Shown here: piece after piece, positions 1 through 8,500 of the stretch | Layout of the letters: the number at the start of each line of letters is the position of its first letter | Numbering within the stretch: the first letter of the stretch is position 1 | Assembly: GCA_044359055.1 (NCBI GenBank) | Contig: JBIKMV010000120.1 | Coordinates: 1 to 8,707 of the forward strand | DNA length: 8,707 bases | Source: CAMDMI01 sp044359055 | Lineage (GTDB): Bacteria; Bacteroidota; Bacteroidia; Cytophagales; Flexibacteraceae | Reading direction: 5' to 3' | Program-made: the position numbers and the translations under genes | Notes under the pieces: model-generated | What the model saw: the letters and a program-made list of their open reading frames with translations, nothing else | The model's database searches: none | Told to the model about the DNA's origin: nothing

Positions 1-1602
1 CCCAAGGTGGAGTTTTTCCCCAATGGCGAACCCAACTTTGTATATGTGTACAATCAGATGCCCATCGGTACCGACGCCGGTGTTACCGATTCGGTTACCC
101 GAATCATTGAAAAAAGGGTCAATGAGGTGATATCGCCATACCGGAAATATGTGAAATCCGTGATTTCCAATGTGGGAATCGGTGCCGGAGACCCTCAGAA
201 TCCCGACCGTGTGGTGGCACCGCACAAATCCAAAGTTACTGTGGCATTCGTTCGCTTTGATCAACGGCTAGATGTATCCACCTTAGCCATTCTGGACAAA
301 GTAAGAGAGGCACTCCGCGGAATTCCGGGTACCGAAATCACAGTAGAAATGGAAAAAAATGGGCCCCCAACCGGCAAGGCCATAGCCATTGAGATTTCGG
401 GTGAAAACTTTTCAGAACTCAAGCATCTGGAAACTAGAGTAAAAGCTGAAATAGAAAAGGCCGGAGTAAAAGGTGTGGAAGAATTGAAATCGGATCTGGT
501 GCTGAACAAGCCCGAAATCATCGTAGATATAGACAGAATAAAAGCCACCCAACAAGGCATTTCCACAGCCCAGATTGCGCTAGAAATCCGAAATGCGCTG
601 TACGGAAAGGAAATCTCCAAATTCCGGGATGCCAAAGATGAATATCCCATCATGCTCAGACTCAGAGCCGACAACCGCGATCAGGTCGAAAAACTGCTCA
701 ATCTCAACATCAGTTACCGCGATATGGCAGTGGGCGGTGCATTCAGACAAATTCCCATCAGTTCGCTGGCCCGCATCCGGTACGAAAGCAGTTACTCCGG
801 CATCAACCGGAAAAATCAGGAGCGCATGGTTACCTTGTCGTCCAATGTGCTGACAGGATACAATGAAAACGAGGTCAATCAACAGATCCGCGAAGTGCTT
901 GCCGGAATGGAAATTCCCACCGGCTATACCGTAAAAATGGGAGGAGCTCAGGAAGACCAGAAAGAAACCGCTGATTTTCTTGTGGTTGCATTTTTCATGG
1001 CCCTAGGTTTAATGTTCCTGATTCTGGTCACCCAGTTCAATTCCATCTCCAAACCCCTGATCATTTTCGGAACTGTGGTGCTTTCGCTGATTGGCGTACT
1101 GCTTGGTTTTGCCCTTACCCATATGACCTTTTCCATTGTGATGACTGGTGTGGGCATCATTGCCTTGGCCGGCATTGTGGTGAAAAACGGCATCATTCTC
1201 ATAGAATTTATAGATGAACTGCGAAACCGGGGCTTTGGTCTTTCCAGGGCCATTGCCGAGGCTGCTTCCATCCGGATTATTCCGGTTTTTCTAACGGCCT
1301 CCTCTGCTGTTCTCGGTTTGATTCCTCTTGCTCTGGGACTGAATATCAACTTTGGAAGCCTGTTTACCCATGGGGATCCGGAGTTTTTCCTTGGTGGTGA
1401 TTCGGTGGTTTTCTGGGGACCTCTGGCTTGGACCATCATTTTCGGACTAACATTTTCTACCTTTCTTACCCTCATCATCGTGCCTTCCATGTATTACACC
1501 GTTGAGAGGCTGAAACTTCGGCTCAAAGGCAAATTGCACGAAGCTGAACTGGAAAACCATGGTCCCGCAAATCCTGATCAGGCTGATCCGCATTCGGTTT
1601 GA
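1..1602 (+). CDS. RND-family efflux transporter permease subunit, C-terminal half (5' end outside window)
   Basis: This is the inner-membrane, proton-driven pump subunit of a tripartite efflux system of the AcrB/HAE type; the substrate cannot be told. The frame is open from base 1 and gives 533 residues. It begins just after the expected TM7 with PKVEFFPNGEPN and MPIGTDA, the usual start of the second periplasmic porter/docking loop. Numbering from the first window codon, that loop runs to about residue 325. Five membrane segments follow: TM8 about 326-344, TM9 352-372, TM10 377-405, TM11 426-447 and TM12 470-497. TM10 carries GIVVKNGIILIEF, whose lysine (about 395) aligns with the proton-relay Lys940 of AcrB. 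Arg425 and Thr432 match AcrB Arg971 and Thr978. The TM4 aspartates lie upstream of the window. A TM11-TM12 loop with HGDPEFFLGGD and FWGPLAWTIIFG is, from memory, typical of Bacteroidota homologues. A charged cytoplasmic tail ends the protein. Adaptor (HlyD-like) and TolC-like partners are not in the window. Confidence 0.95.
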   Translation, partial: PKVEFFPNGEPNFVYVYNQMPIGTDAGVTDSVTRIIEKRVNEVISPYRKYVKSVISNVGIGAGDPQNPDRVVAPHKSKVTVAFVRFDQRLDVSTLAILDKVREALRGIPGTEITVEMEKNGPPTGKAIAIEISGENFSELKHLETRVKAEIEKAGVKGVEELKSDLVLNKPEIIVDIDRIKATQQGISTAQIALEIRNALYGKEISKFRDAKDEYPIMLRLRADNRDQVEKLLNLNISYRDMAVGGAFRQIPISSLARIRYESSYSGINRKNQERMVTLSSNVLTGYNENEVNQQIREVLAGMEIPTGYTVKMGGAQEDQKETADFLVVAFFMALGLMFLILVTQFNSISKPLIIFGTVVLSLIGVLLGFALTHMTFSIVMTGVGIIALAGIVVKNGIILIEFIDELRNRGFGLSRAIAEAASIRIIPVFLTASSAVLGLIPLALGLNINFGSLFTHGDPEFFLGGDSVVFWGPLAWTIIFGLTFSTFLTLIIVPSMYYTVERLKLRLKGKLHEAELENHGPANPDQADPHSV

Positions 1603-1681
1603 TGAGGAGTCTGCTTTTTTTGGAAATAGAGAGTTCTGAAACTCATGAAAGTTTCTTTGAAAAGAAAGGAAGGATAGGAAA
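1603..1681. other. Gap between convergent genes, no clear terminator
   Basis: The RND pump (+) and the beta-CASP gene (-) converge here, so terminators are expected. A run of seven T at 1615-1621 follows the pump stop codon, but I find no GC-rich stem before it. Two small inverted repeats are present: 1631-1644 (5-bp stem, gagtt/aactc, 4-base loop) and 1652-1667 (6-bp AT-only-to-rich stem, tttctt/aagaaa, 4-base loop). Both are too weak to call as intrinsic terminators with confidence. Confidence 0.4.
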
Positions 1682-3073
1682 TCAGATACCGGTAAATACC
1701 TTGTAGCTTTCCAAATATTCAGGAATCATGGCATTCCAGCCGAGGTCATTTCGGATGAAATCCTGCATGGCCACCGCTGCGGCAATCTCACCATGGACCA
1801 CAAAGGTCATCTTCGGGCCTGAAGTGAAACCCCTTAGCCACTTTTGAAGCTCATCCCGGTCGGCATGGGCCGAGAAGCCTTCCACCTGATCCACATGGCA
1901 ATAAACCGGAAAATACTCTCCGAAAATCTTTATCTCCGGCTTGCCATCCAGCAAATCACGCCCGCGGGAACCCTCTACCTGAAAACCGATGAACAAAATG
2001 GTGTCTTCCTTGCGGGGAAGGCGGTTGGCCAGATGGTGCAGAATCCTTCCACCCGTGGCCATTCCGCTTGCTGAAATGATAATGGCACCCGAATGGATTT
2101 CATTCAGGCCAATGGACTGACTTTGCTCCGACACATAATGGAGGGTAGGAAAATCAAACAAATTGCCTTCCGGCTGAAAACCATTGTATTTGTCTTTCAG
2201 GTAATCTTTGTAGAGCTGGGTTGCCGCTATTGCCATCGGGCTGTCCACAAAAACTTTGCATGGCTCCATCCGCCCGGTCTGGAACAGCCGCCGAAGGTAA
2301 AAAAGAATCATCTGGGTACGCCCCACGGCAAAAGCAGGAATCACCACACAACCGCCTTTCTTCAGGGCTGTACGGAGTTTCATGGCCAGTTGCTCTTCCA
2401 CATTCAGGTGAACAGGTGTCTTATTTGCATAGGTTGACTCTATGAAAAGCACATCCGCATGCCGTACTTGGGCAGGATAGGGATGAAGGGGGTCTTCGTA
2501 CCGGCCCAGATCACCGGAGAACAAAATGGTTTTCCTTTGCTCGCTGCCTTTCAGATGGACCATCACCATAGCAGCCCCGAGAATATGACCAGCTTTGAAA
2601 TATTCGAAATCAACCCCGGGAAAAACTTCTTCCCTGTGCTCAAAATCCACCGTTCGCAGCAAGGGCAAGACCCTTTCCACATCCTTTTCATTGTAAAGCG
2701 GTTCAGGATTTTTGTGGACTGAGTATCCCTTTTTGCGGGTATATTCTGCTTCTTCTACCTGCAGCTTGGCCGAATCCCGGAGCAGAAGTTCCATCAGGTC
2801 TGCCGTGGCAGTAGTGCAATAAATCGGCCCTGAAAATCCATCCCTGACCAGCCGGGGAAGATATCCGCTGTGGTCAATATGGGCATGGGTCATGATGATG
2901 GCATCTATGGAAGCCGGGTCCACAGGAAAGGTTTCCCAGTTGCGGAGGCGCAGCATTTTCATCCCCTGAAACATACCGCAGTCTATCATTATCCGCTTGT
3001 CGTCTATTTCCAGAAGGTGTTTTGAGCCGGTCACAGTGCGGTTGGCACCCAGGAATTTTATTCTTACATCCAT
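1682..3073 (-). CDS. Metallo-beta-lactamase-fold beta-CASP ribonuclease-like protein (CPSF73/TTHA0252-like)
   Basis: This is a predicted two-zinc cytoplasmic RNA nuclease of 463 residues. It carries the metallo-beta-lactamase signature: Asp31 in IDCG, HAHIDH at 63-68, His163 in AGHILGA, and Asp188 in FSGDLGR. The beta-CASP motifs follow: motif A Glu212 in IEST, motif B His403 in GFSAHAD, and motif C His427 in VVHGE. IPAFAVGRTQ (245-254) and ISASGMATGGR (333-343) are also family hallmarks. The layout matches the RNA-specificity-domain proteins related to CPSF73 and Thermus TTHA0252 rather than the longer RNase J, which has an extra C-terminal domain. All catalytic residues are present. The open frame continues 44 codons upstream to 3205, but I chose the ATG at 3073: homologues begin just before the first beta strand (MDVRIKFLGANRTVTG) and the upstream part overlaps the preceding gene. 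That gene stops at 3075, one base away, which suggests translational coupling. The RNA substrate, and endo- versus exonuclease mode, are unknown. Confidence 0.93.
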   Translation of the reverse strand: MDVRIKFLGANRTVTGSKHLLEIDDKRIMIDCGMFQGMKMLRLRNWETFPVDPASIDAIIMTHAHIDHSGYLPRLVRDGFSGPIYCTTATADLMELLLRDSAKLQVEEAEYTRKKGYSVHKNPEPLYNEKDVERVLPLLRTVDFEHREEVFPGVDFEYFKAGHILGAAMVMVHLKGSEQRKTILFSGDLGRYEDPLHPYPAQVRHADVLFIESTYANKTPVHLNVEEQLAMKLRTALKKGGCVVIPAFAVGRTQMILFYLRRLFQTGRMEPCKVFVDSPMAIAATQLYKDYLKDKYNGFQPEGNLFDFPTLHYVSEQSQSIGLNEIHSGAIIISASGMATGGRILHHLANRLPRKEDTILFIGFQVEGSRGRDLLDGKPEIKIFGEYFPVYCHVDQVEGFSAHADRDELQKWLRGFTSGPKMTFVVHGEIAAAVAMQDFIRNDLGWNAMIPEYLESYKVFTGI

Positions 3074-3074
3074 C

Positions 3075-3881
3075 TTATGGTTTTTTATGTGCGTGATTCC
3101 TCTGAAAAGATTTTTCGAAAAATACTGAAATCGGGGAAATGGCCCGCCTTTTCTGGATTTCAAAACGGGAGAAGGTTTCTTTGCGGATATATTCCAAAGC
3201 TTCATCCACCGAATCGGTAACCAGAAAAATATTCAGGTCTTCCTCCAGAATGGTGCCGTCGGCAGCCATTTTTTTCATCATGTCCAATACGGGTGTCCAG
3301 TATTCTTTTCCGAACAGTACCACGGGAAACCCCTCTATTTTTTTGGTTTGGATGAGCGTAAGGGTTTCAAAAAATTCATCGAGTGTGCCGTAGCCTCCCG
3401 GAAAGATGGCAAAAGCAAAGGAGTATTTCACCAGCAGGGTTTTACGGATAAAGAAGTACCGGAAATCTACAAAGCGGTGCAGATATGGATTTTCCTTTTG
3501 TTCACGGGGAAGAACGATGTTGCATCCGATGGACAAGCCTTCTGCCTCGTAAGCACCCCGGTTGGCCGCTTCCATGATTCCGGGCCCTCCGCCTGTCATG
3601 GTGGTAAAGCCAAGTTTGGCAATTTTCCTTCCAAACTCTCTGGCAGCCACATAATAGGGATGGTTTTCATCAAACCGGGCAGATCCGAAAACCGTAATGC
3701 ATGGGCCTATGAAATGGAGTTTTCGGAAGCTGGTGAAGAATTCCCAGAAAACTTTGAGTGCAAAGACCAGTTCGTTTTGCCTTGACTGAGGCCCTTCCAG
3801 AAAATGGTGGATGCGTTTGCGGTGTACCTCGTCTAGCAGAAGCAGCCGGCGGTATTCTTCATAGCGGTCCCACAGACTCAT
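3075..3881 (-). CDS. LOG/TIGR00730-family Rossmann-fold protein (putative nucleotide 5'-monophosphate phosphoribohydrolase)
   Basis: This is a 268-residue cytoplasmic protein of the 'lysine decarboxylase-like' LOG family. Known members hydrolyse the N-glycosidic bond of nucleoside 5'-monophosphates or cytokinin riboside monophosphates, releasing base and ribose 5-phosphate; lysine decarboxylase activity is a historical misnomer. The Rossmann core starts at about residue 62 (ITVFGSARF). It contains the nucleotide-binding motif GGGPGIMEAANRGA (97-110), the Arg-Lys pair at 146-147 (FFIRKTLL) and the catalytic-site motif PGGYGTLDEF (161-170) with its Glu169. The protein is longer than the plant-type core of about 180-220 residues: a helical N-terminal stretch of about 60 residues precedes the core and a basic tail of about 30 residues follows it. 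The ATG at 3881 lies 31 bases after the kynU stop and has no Shine-Dalgarno match in its AT-rich leader. The actual substrate cannot be deduced. Confidence 0.93.
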   Translation of the reverse strand: MSLWDRYEEYRRLLLLDEVHRKRIHHFLEGPQSRQNELVFALKVFWEFFTSFRKLHFIGPCITVFGSARFDENHPYYVAAREFGRKIAKLGFTTMTGGGPGIMEAANRGAYEAEGLSIGCNIVLPREQKENPYLHRFVDFRYFFIRKTLLVKYSFAFAIFPGGYGTLDEFFETLTLIQTKKIEGFPVVLFGKEYWTPVLDMMKKMAADGTILEEDLNIFLVTDSVDEALEYIRKETFSRFEIQKRRAISPISVFFEKSFQRNHAHKKP

Positions 3882-3912
3882 AGAATGTTAATATTTAATG
3901 GTTTAGAATGAT

Positions 3913-5145
3913 TTATGCGAAAAATTTCTGCAGTGCTTCGTCCACACTTTCAATGTCAGTATGGGTATTGTACATGGGTGCTGCGGTTAGGCGAATGACA
4001 TCCGGTTCACGCCAGTCTCCCAGAATCTTGTTTTGATGGAGGTGCTGAAAGAGTTGTTTGCCCTTGCCGTTTTTTACCACAATGGAGAGCTGTGCACCCC
4101 TTTTTGCAGGTGTCAGGATGGAGAGATCCCCGTATTTTCCCACCACAGCACTAAGGTGATTGTTTAATTCTTTTCGTTGTTCTTCCAGCCAGTCAAGCGG
4201 CACCTGATCAAAAAGCTGCAGGGAAGAGCGCAGTGAGGCCATAGACATAACATTTTCGTTGCTCAGCTGCCATCCCTGTGCACCCGGCATAGGTTTGAAA
4301 CCCTTTTCCATGAGAAAGCGGGTTTCTTCATCGTAGCCATACCAGCCTGCAAAGCGGGGAAGGTCGGGCCTGTTGGCATATTGCGAATGCACATACAGGC
4401 CGGCAATAGCTCCCGGCCCTCCATTCATGTATTTGTAACTGCACCAGGCAGCAAAATCCACCTTCCACTGATGTAGTTTCAGGGGTACATTGCCCATGGC
4501 ATGGGCCAGATCCAGACCTACTTTGGCCCCGGCCTGATGCCCGGCTTTGGTTATGGCCTCCATATCAAAAACCTGTCCGGTGAGGTATTGCACACCCGAA
4601 AACAAAACCAGAGCCAGCTCTTCGCCTGCATCTTTAATGGCCTTCAGGATATCTTCAGTGTGCAAAATGCGTTCACCTTCCCTTGGCTTTACTTCTATGA
4701 GGTGCTGGTCGGGGTCAAGGCCGTGAAAGCGCAGCTGGCTTTCTACCATATACTGATCAGAAGGAAAAGCGCCGGCCTCCATCAGGATTTTGGTTCGCTT
4801 GCCATGCGGCTTGAAAAAAGAAATCATAAGCAGATGGAGATTGCCGGTGAGGGTTCCCATGGCGGTTACTTCCTCCTGCTCGGCACCGGCAAGGCGGGCC
4901 AGTGAGGGAATCAGTTTTTTGTGGTAATCGTACCAGCGGTTGGTGGCATAAAAGTGACCATCAACAGCGAGTTCAGACCAGTCGTTCAGCACCTCGTTGA
5001 TGAAATGCCGGGCCATAATGGGCTGCAAACCCAGGCTGTTGCCGCAGAAATAATGGACAGGTTTTCGGTCCATCCGGGGTTTAAGAAATTGTGTTTCAAG
5101 GTGTTCGAAAAGGCTTTGCGGTGTCGTGGAAAAATGATGTATCAT
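3913..5145 (-). CDS. kynU: Kynureninase
   Basis: This is a PLP-dependent cytoplasmic hydrolase that splits L-kynurenine to anthranilate plus L-alanine, or 3-hydroxykynurenine to 3-hydroxyanthranilate plus alanine. It acts in tryptophan catabolism or de novo NAD synthesis. The 410-residue product has the normal family length. Diagnostic segments are HYFCGNSLGLQP (31-42), FPSDQY (127-132), DLAHAMGN (212-219, the PLP-pyridine aspartate region), CSYKYMNGGPGA (235-246, with Lys238 as the predicted Schiff-base lysine), AGWYGY (266-271) and IRLTAAPMYN (384-393). No key residue appears to be missing. The frame is open for 42 more codons upstream to 5271. I prefer the ATG at 5145 because it gives the usual spacing of about 30 residues to the CGNSLG motif, and the upstream extension is low-complexity and unlike the family. 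It is the first gene of the run kynU, LOG protein, beta-CASP nuclease. No other kynurenine-pathway gene is in the window, so which branch it serves is open. Confidence 0.96.
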   Translation of the reverse strand: MIHHFSTTPQSLFEHLETQFLKPRMDRKPVHYFCGNSLGLQPIMARHFINEVLNDWSELAVDGHFYATNRWYDYHKKLIPSLARLAGAEQEEVTAMGTLTGNLHLLMISFFKPHGKRTKILMEAGAFPSDQYMVESQLRFHGLDPDQHLIEVKPREGERILHTEDILKAIKDAGEELALVLFSGVQYLTGQVFDMEAITKAGHQAGAKVGLDLAHAMGNVPLKLHQWKVDFAAWCSYKYMNGGPGAIAGLYVHSQYANRPDLPRFAGWYGYDEETRFLMEKGFKPMPGAQGWQLSNENVMSMASLRSSLQLFDQVPLDWLEEQRKELNNHLSAVVGKYGDLSILTPAKRGAQLSIVVKNGKGKQLFQHLHQNKILGDWREPDVIRLTAAPMYNTHTDIESVDEALQKFFA

Positions 5146-5299
5146 CGGTTGGCGTATTAAATAGGCAGCGGGCAATTTAGGGGAAATTGAAAAGGGAAAA
5201 CCAGAAGCCCTGCTTATTTTTTGTGGGGGGTTTGCCGGAGGGCATTTCACCCCTCTTGCCTTAATGGCCAAAATTCTTACTCCCCTTTACATTTCAAAT

Positions 5300-5325
5300 C
5301 AAATAAAAAAAGACAGGCAAGCCAA
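5300..5325 (-). promoter_or_regulatory. Weak candidate Bacteroidota-type promoter for kynU
   Basis: Read on the - strand, a TTG (5325-5323) is followed 17 bases later by TATTTG (5305-5300). This resembles the Bacteroidota sigma-ABfr pattern TTTG...TAnnTTTG but is one base short in the -7 box and slightly tight in spacing. It lies about 155 bases before the kynU ATG. It is the best match I saw by eye, so treat it only as a pointer. Confidence 0.2.
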
Positions 5326-5466
5326 CCGGCCCCAATTGTCCAATTCCTGCTTAGTACCTTCCCACCTTTCCGGCATCAAGCATGAAATTTGAGATGCATG
5401 AGCTTTTGTCATTCCATATCTAAATGGGATAAGGAATTGTATATCTGCGTTTTATGAATCAATTTG

Positions 5467-5510
5467 GCAGACATTCCGGGGATATGGAACCCCGGAATGT
5501 CTGCTTTTTT
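5467..5510. terminator. Perfect 15-bp hairpin with T-tract (intrinsic terminator)
   Basis: The left arm 5467-5481 (gcagacattccgggg) pairs perfectly with 5490-5504 (ccccggaatgtctgc) across an 8-base loop (atatggaa). Six T follow at 5505-5510. It starts about 16 bases past the stop codon of the T9SS gene, so by position it should end that - strand transcript. However, the T-tract lies on the + strand side; on the - strand the stem is preceded by AAAAAA and followed by the only mildly U-rich CAAATTGATT. It may act in both directions, most efficiently against + strand transcription. Confidence 0.75.
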
Positions 5511-5526
5511 GATGAGGGCCGATCCA

Positions 5527-8500
5527 TTACTTAACCACCCGGGCCTTCCAAACCTGCTGACTTGTTTTCAAAATAAGCTGATAGATACCGGCCGGCAAGT
5601 GACGGGTATCAAGTTCTGAAACCTGCCCTTCTGAAATATTCACTGCCTTGTCCAGAACCCTGGACCCCCGCATATCAAACAATTCTATTACGGCCGGTTC
5701 ATTCAGAATACCCGAAAGCCGGACATGGAGTTTGTCTGAAACAGGATTAGGGAATACTTCAAAGTTTTGATAAACAGGACTTTCCTGCTTGTTTTCTTCA
5801 AAATAATAATACAAGGCAGGCTCTTCATCCACCGCCAGCCTCAAAGGCGAAATGGTATAAATTCCCACAGCAGTTGCACTGTTGGTCATACCCGATTTGG
5901 TGGCAATGGCCCGAACGGTAGTAGATACCAAAATGGGAACTGCAGCAGAGTAAATCCGGGTAAAGCTGTTAGGAAATGGATTGAGCAGCGGAACACTGCC
6001 ATTGGTGGTATAATAAATAACAGCACCGGGCGTAGCCGAAGTCATGGTAATGGACTGAGGCCCTGAATAAGCACCCGGACTGGGAGAAAATACCACATTG
6101 GAAACAATACCTGCACTGTTCACGGTAAAATTCGCAACCGAAACACCGGAGTTGGTCAGGCCGCTTTTCACCCCGATGGCCCGCACGGTGGCAGAGGCTG
6201 TAAGGGTGAATGGCCCCGTGTACAATCGGGTAAAGCTATTGGGGAAAGGATTCAGAAGGGGCGTATTTCCATTGGTGGTGAAGTATATCTGGGCATCTGA
6301 AGGACTTGTGCTCAGGCTTACACTCACAGAACCGTTGATGGTTCCGCCATTGGGAGAAATTGTGGGATTGGCTACAATGCCGGCACTCGCTATGGTTATA
6401 TAGGATACGGCCACCGCTGAATTGCCTGAGCCCGTTTTTACTCCGATTGCCCGGATGGTGGTATTTTGCAAAACCTGAAAGGATCCATTGTAAAGCTTGG
6501 TAAAGGTAGAACCAACCAAAGGGTTATTTCCGTTTGTGGTGTAGTAAATGGATGCCCCGGAGGTGCTGCAGGTTATGCTGACCGTCTGGCTTGAATTGTA
6601 GGTTCCTGTTGCCGGACTGATTACCGGTGTGGCAACTTGGACCGGTGTAGGATTGACCAGAGTGATGGCTACCGTATCGCATTTGCTGCACTGCTCAGGA
6701 GAGGTAAAGCAATATACAAGATTGTATTTGCCGGCAGCTTGCTGGGTATTGAAACTGCCGGTGGATGTGACTCCTGTTCCGCTCCAGGTTCCGCCGGAAG
6801 GTGAACCACTCAGGCTGACATTTCCTGTATTAATATTTGTAGTCTGATCTGCACCTGCCGAAACCACGGGCGCGGCAAGTACTGTTACCTGCAGGCTTGC
6901 AGTTGTGGAGCATGCTTCTGCAGAAATGCCCAAAACGGCATAAGTTCCGGTTGCACTCGCGGTGATGCTCGCTGATGTAGATCCTGTTGGAGTCCACTGA
7001 TAGGAGGCCGCGCCTGAGGCAGTAAGCTGAACCGAACCCCCTTGGCAGAAAGTGGTAGGCCCGCCGGCGCTGATGGTCACAACAGGATTGGCATTGATGG
7101 TTATTTTCCGGCATCCGGCTGCCCAGGAACGGGTACCGCAAACGATATCACCCTGGGTGCCCCCGCTGCCAATGCCCCAGCCGCTTTTGGCAATCGGTGT
7201 AACATGCAGGGCATAGGTTCTCGATGTACTGAGGCCGGCAGGAGGATCGTAAGAATTGCCTGTTGCTCCGTGAATTCTGAGCCAGCCGGTGGTATCAGTT
7301 CCGGTCGGGCAGGTTATCAAACCATCTCTGTAATACCATTGAAATCTGACCGAATCACCGGTAACCGGTTGAGCCGAAAGCGAAATCAGGCCCGGATTTC
7401 CGTTGGCACACAAGGTTTGATCCCCGGATTGAATGGTGCCGGCCGAAAAAATCGGTTTAACGGTGGCTTTTAAGGCAGTTCTTGGGCTTGAAACATTTAC
7501 ACCGTAAACTGCTTCAGCATAATAAGTTGTTGTCACCGACAAAACCGGAGTTTGGAAAAAAGAACCGGTAAAAACCAGATTGCCACCTGTAGGGGCATCA
7601 TACCAGTTTACAAACCCTTTGTTTGTATAGGCAGTCATAAACACACGGCCGGGCCCGCAGGAGGTGCCTGTATAGGTGTTGTTGATGACCGGAATGGCCC
7701 CGGTGGCATCGTCCTTTACACACCTGACCGATTGCCCTGATTTGGCATTGGCCATTGAGGATGTAGTAGATGCAGAGGTATTGCTGAGCTGATACCGGGT
7801 TCCGTTTGATTCTAAATCATACACAGTCCAAAAACCGGCTTCAGTTCCAAGGCCCTGATAAACACCGGTTTCCAGCCTTTGTCCTCCGGGCAGGCCTGAA
7901 AAGCCGGACGAATTGCTTGCTCCGGTATTGGGGGCAGTCCAAAGGGTAGTGGCTTTCAATTTTCCCCCTGCCACGGTGCTGCCGTTCAGGAAACTGACGG
8001 CCGTATTGAATTCGTTGATGTCCGGAACATGCCAGCCGGCAGGGCAAACACCTTTTGAGCTGGTAATGGTATACCAGTTGTAGAGTTTTCCGTATTGACT
8101 TCCGTTTTGAGTACTGTTGTTGTACTCGCTCCAGGCCGGACTGTTCAGAGCTGCCCAATCTGCTGCCAGACTTACCCCCGCAATGGCAGTGTTGTCGGCA
8201 AAACGAGTGGTTTTCAGATTTTCTTTTGTCCAGCACTGTGTTCCTATTTGTATGGTATTGTACACATTTCCATCTGCATCTGTGGCATTGGGTATTCCCT
8301 CGCAGGAGCCGGGAGAGCTTACTGAAATGGACATACTGACGGATACAGGCGGGCAAACTCCCACTGTGGCGGTGTAGCTGATGGTTGCGGTTCCGCCGGC
8401 AACCCCGGTTACAAGCCCGGATGCCGACACATTGGCAATGCCGGAATTGGAGGAAGACCAGATTCCTGAGGGGTAGCTGTTGCTGAGCTGAATGGTATTG

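Larger units (their letters stand above)
5146..5526. other. Intergenic region upstream of kynU and downstream of the T9SS gene
   Basis: These 381 bases hold no convincing gene. The part next to kynU should be its 5' leader and promoter; the part next to the T9SS gene holds a strong hairpin (5467-5510). The kynU frame stays open to 5271, but this looks like chance. Only very short open frames exist on the + strand, such as 5382-5423 (13 codons plus stop), and nothing supports them as genes. Confidence 0.6.

Noticed and set aside
948..1490. 180-codon open frame on the - strand inside the RND gene.
   Set aside because: It is antisense to conserved membrane segments of the pump; composition reflects the overlapping gene.
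1615..1621. T7 tract after the RND stop as an intrinsic terminator; it shares tctgctttttt with the hairpin at 5501-5510.
   Set aside because: No complementary stem precedes it, and an 11-base match including a T-run is probably coincidence.
3074..3205. N-terminal extension of the beta-CASP frame by 44 codons.
   Set aside because: It overlaps the 3' end of the LOG-family gene in another frame, and family members start at the strand encoded from 3073.
5146..5271. N-terminal extension of the kynU frame by 42 codons.
   Set aside because: The translated stretch has no likeness to kynureninase N-termini and the start at 5145 gives the usual length.
5382..5423. Short + strand open frame (13 codons) upstream of the hairpin, considered as a leader peptide.
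   Set aside because: No ribosome binding signal, no downstream + strand gene to regulate, and chance length.
7841..8356. 171-codon open frame on the - strand in another frame over the FISUMP region.
   Set aside because: The alternative frame encodes the full FISUMP signature; this one has no recognisable motif.
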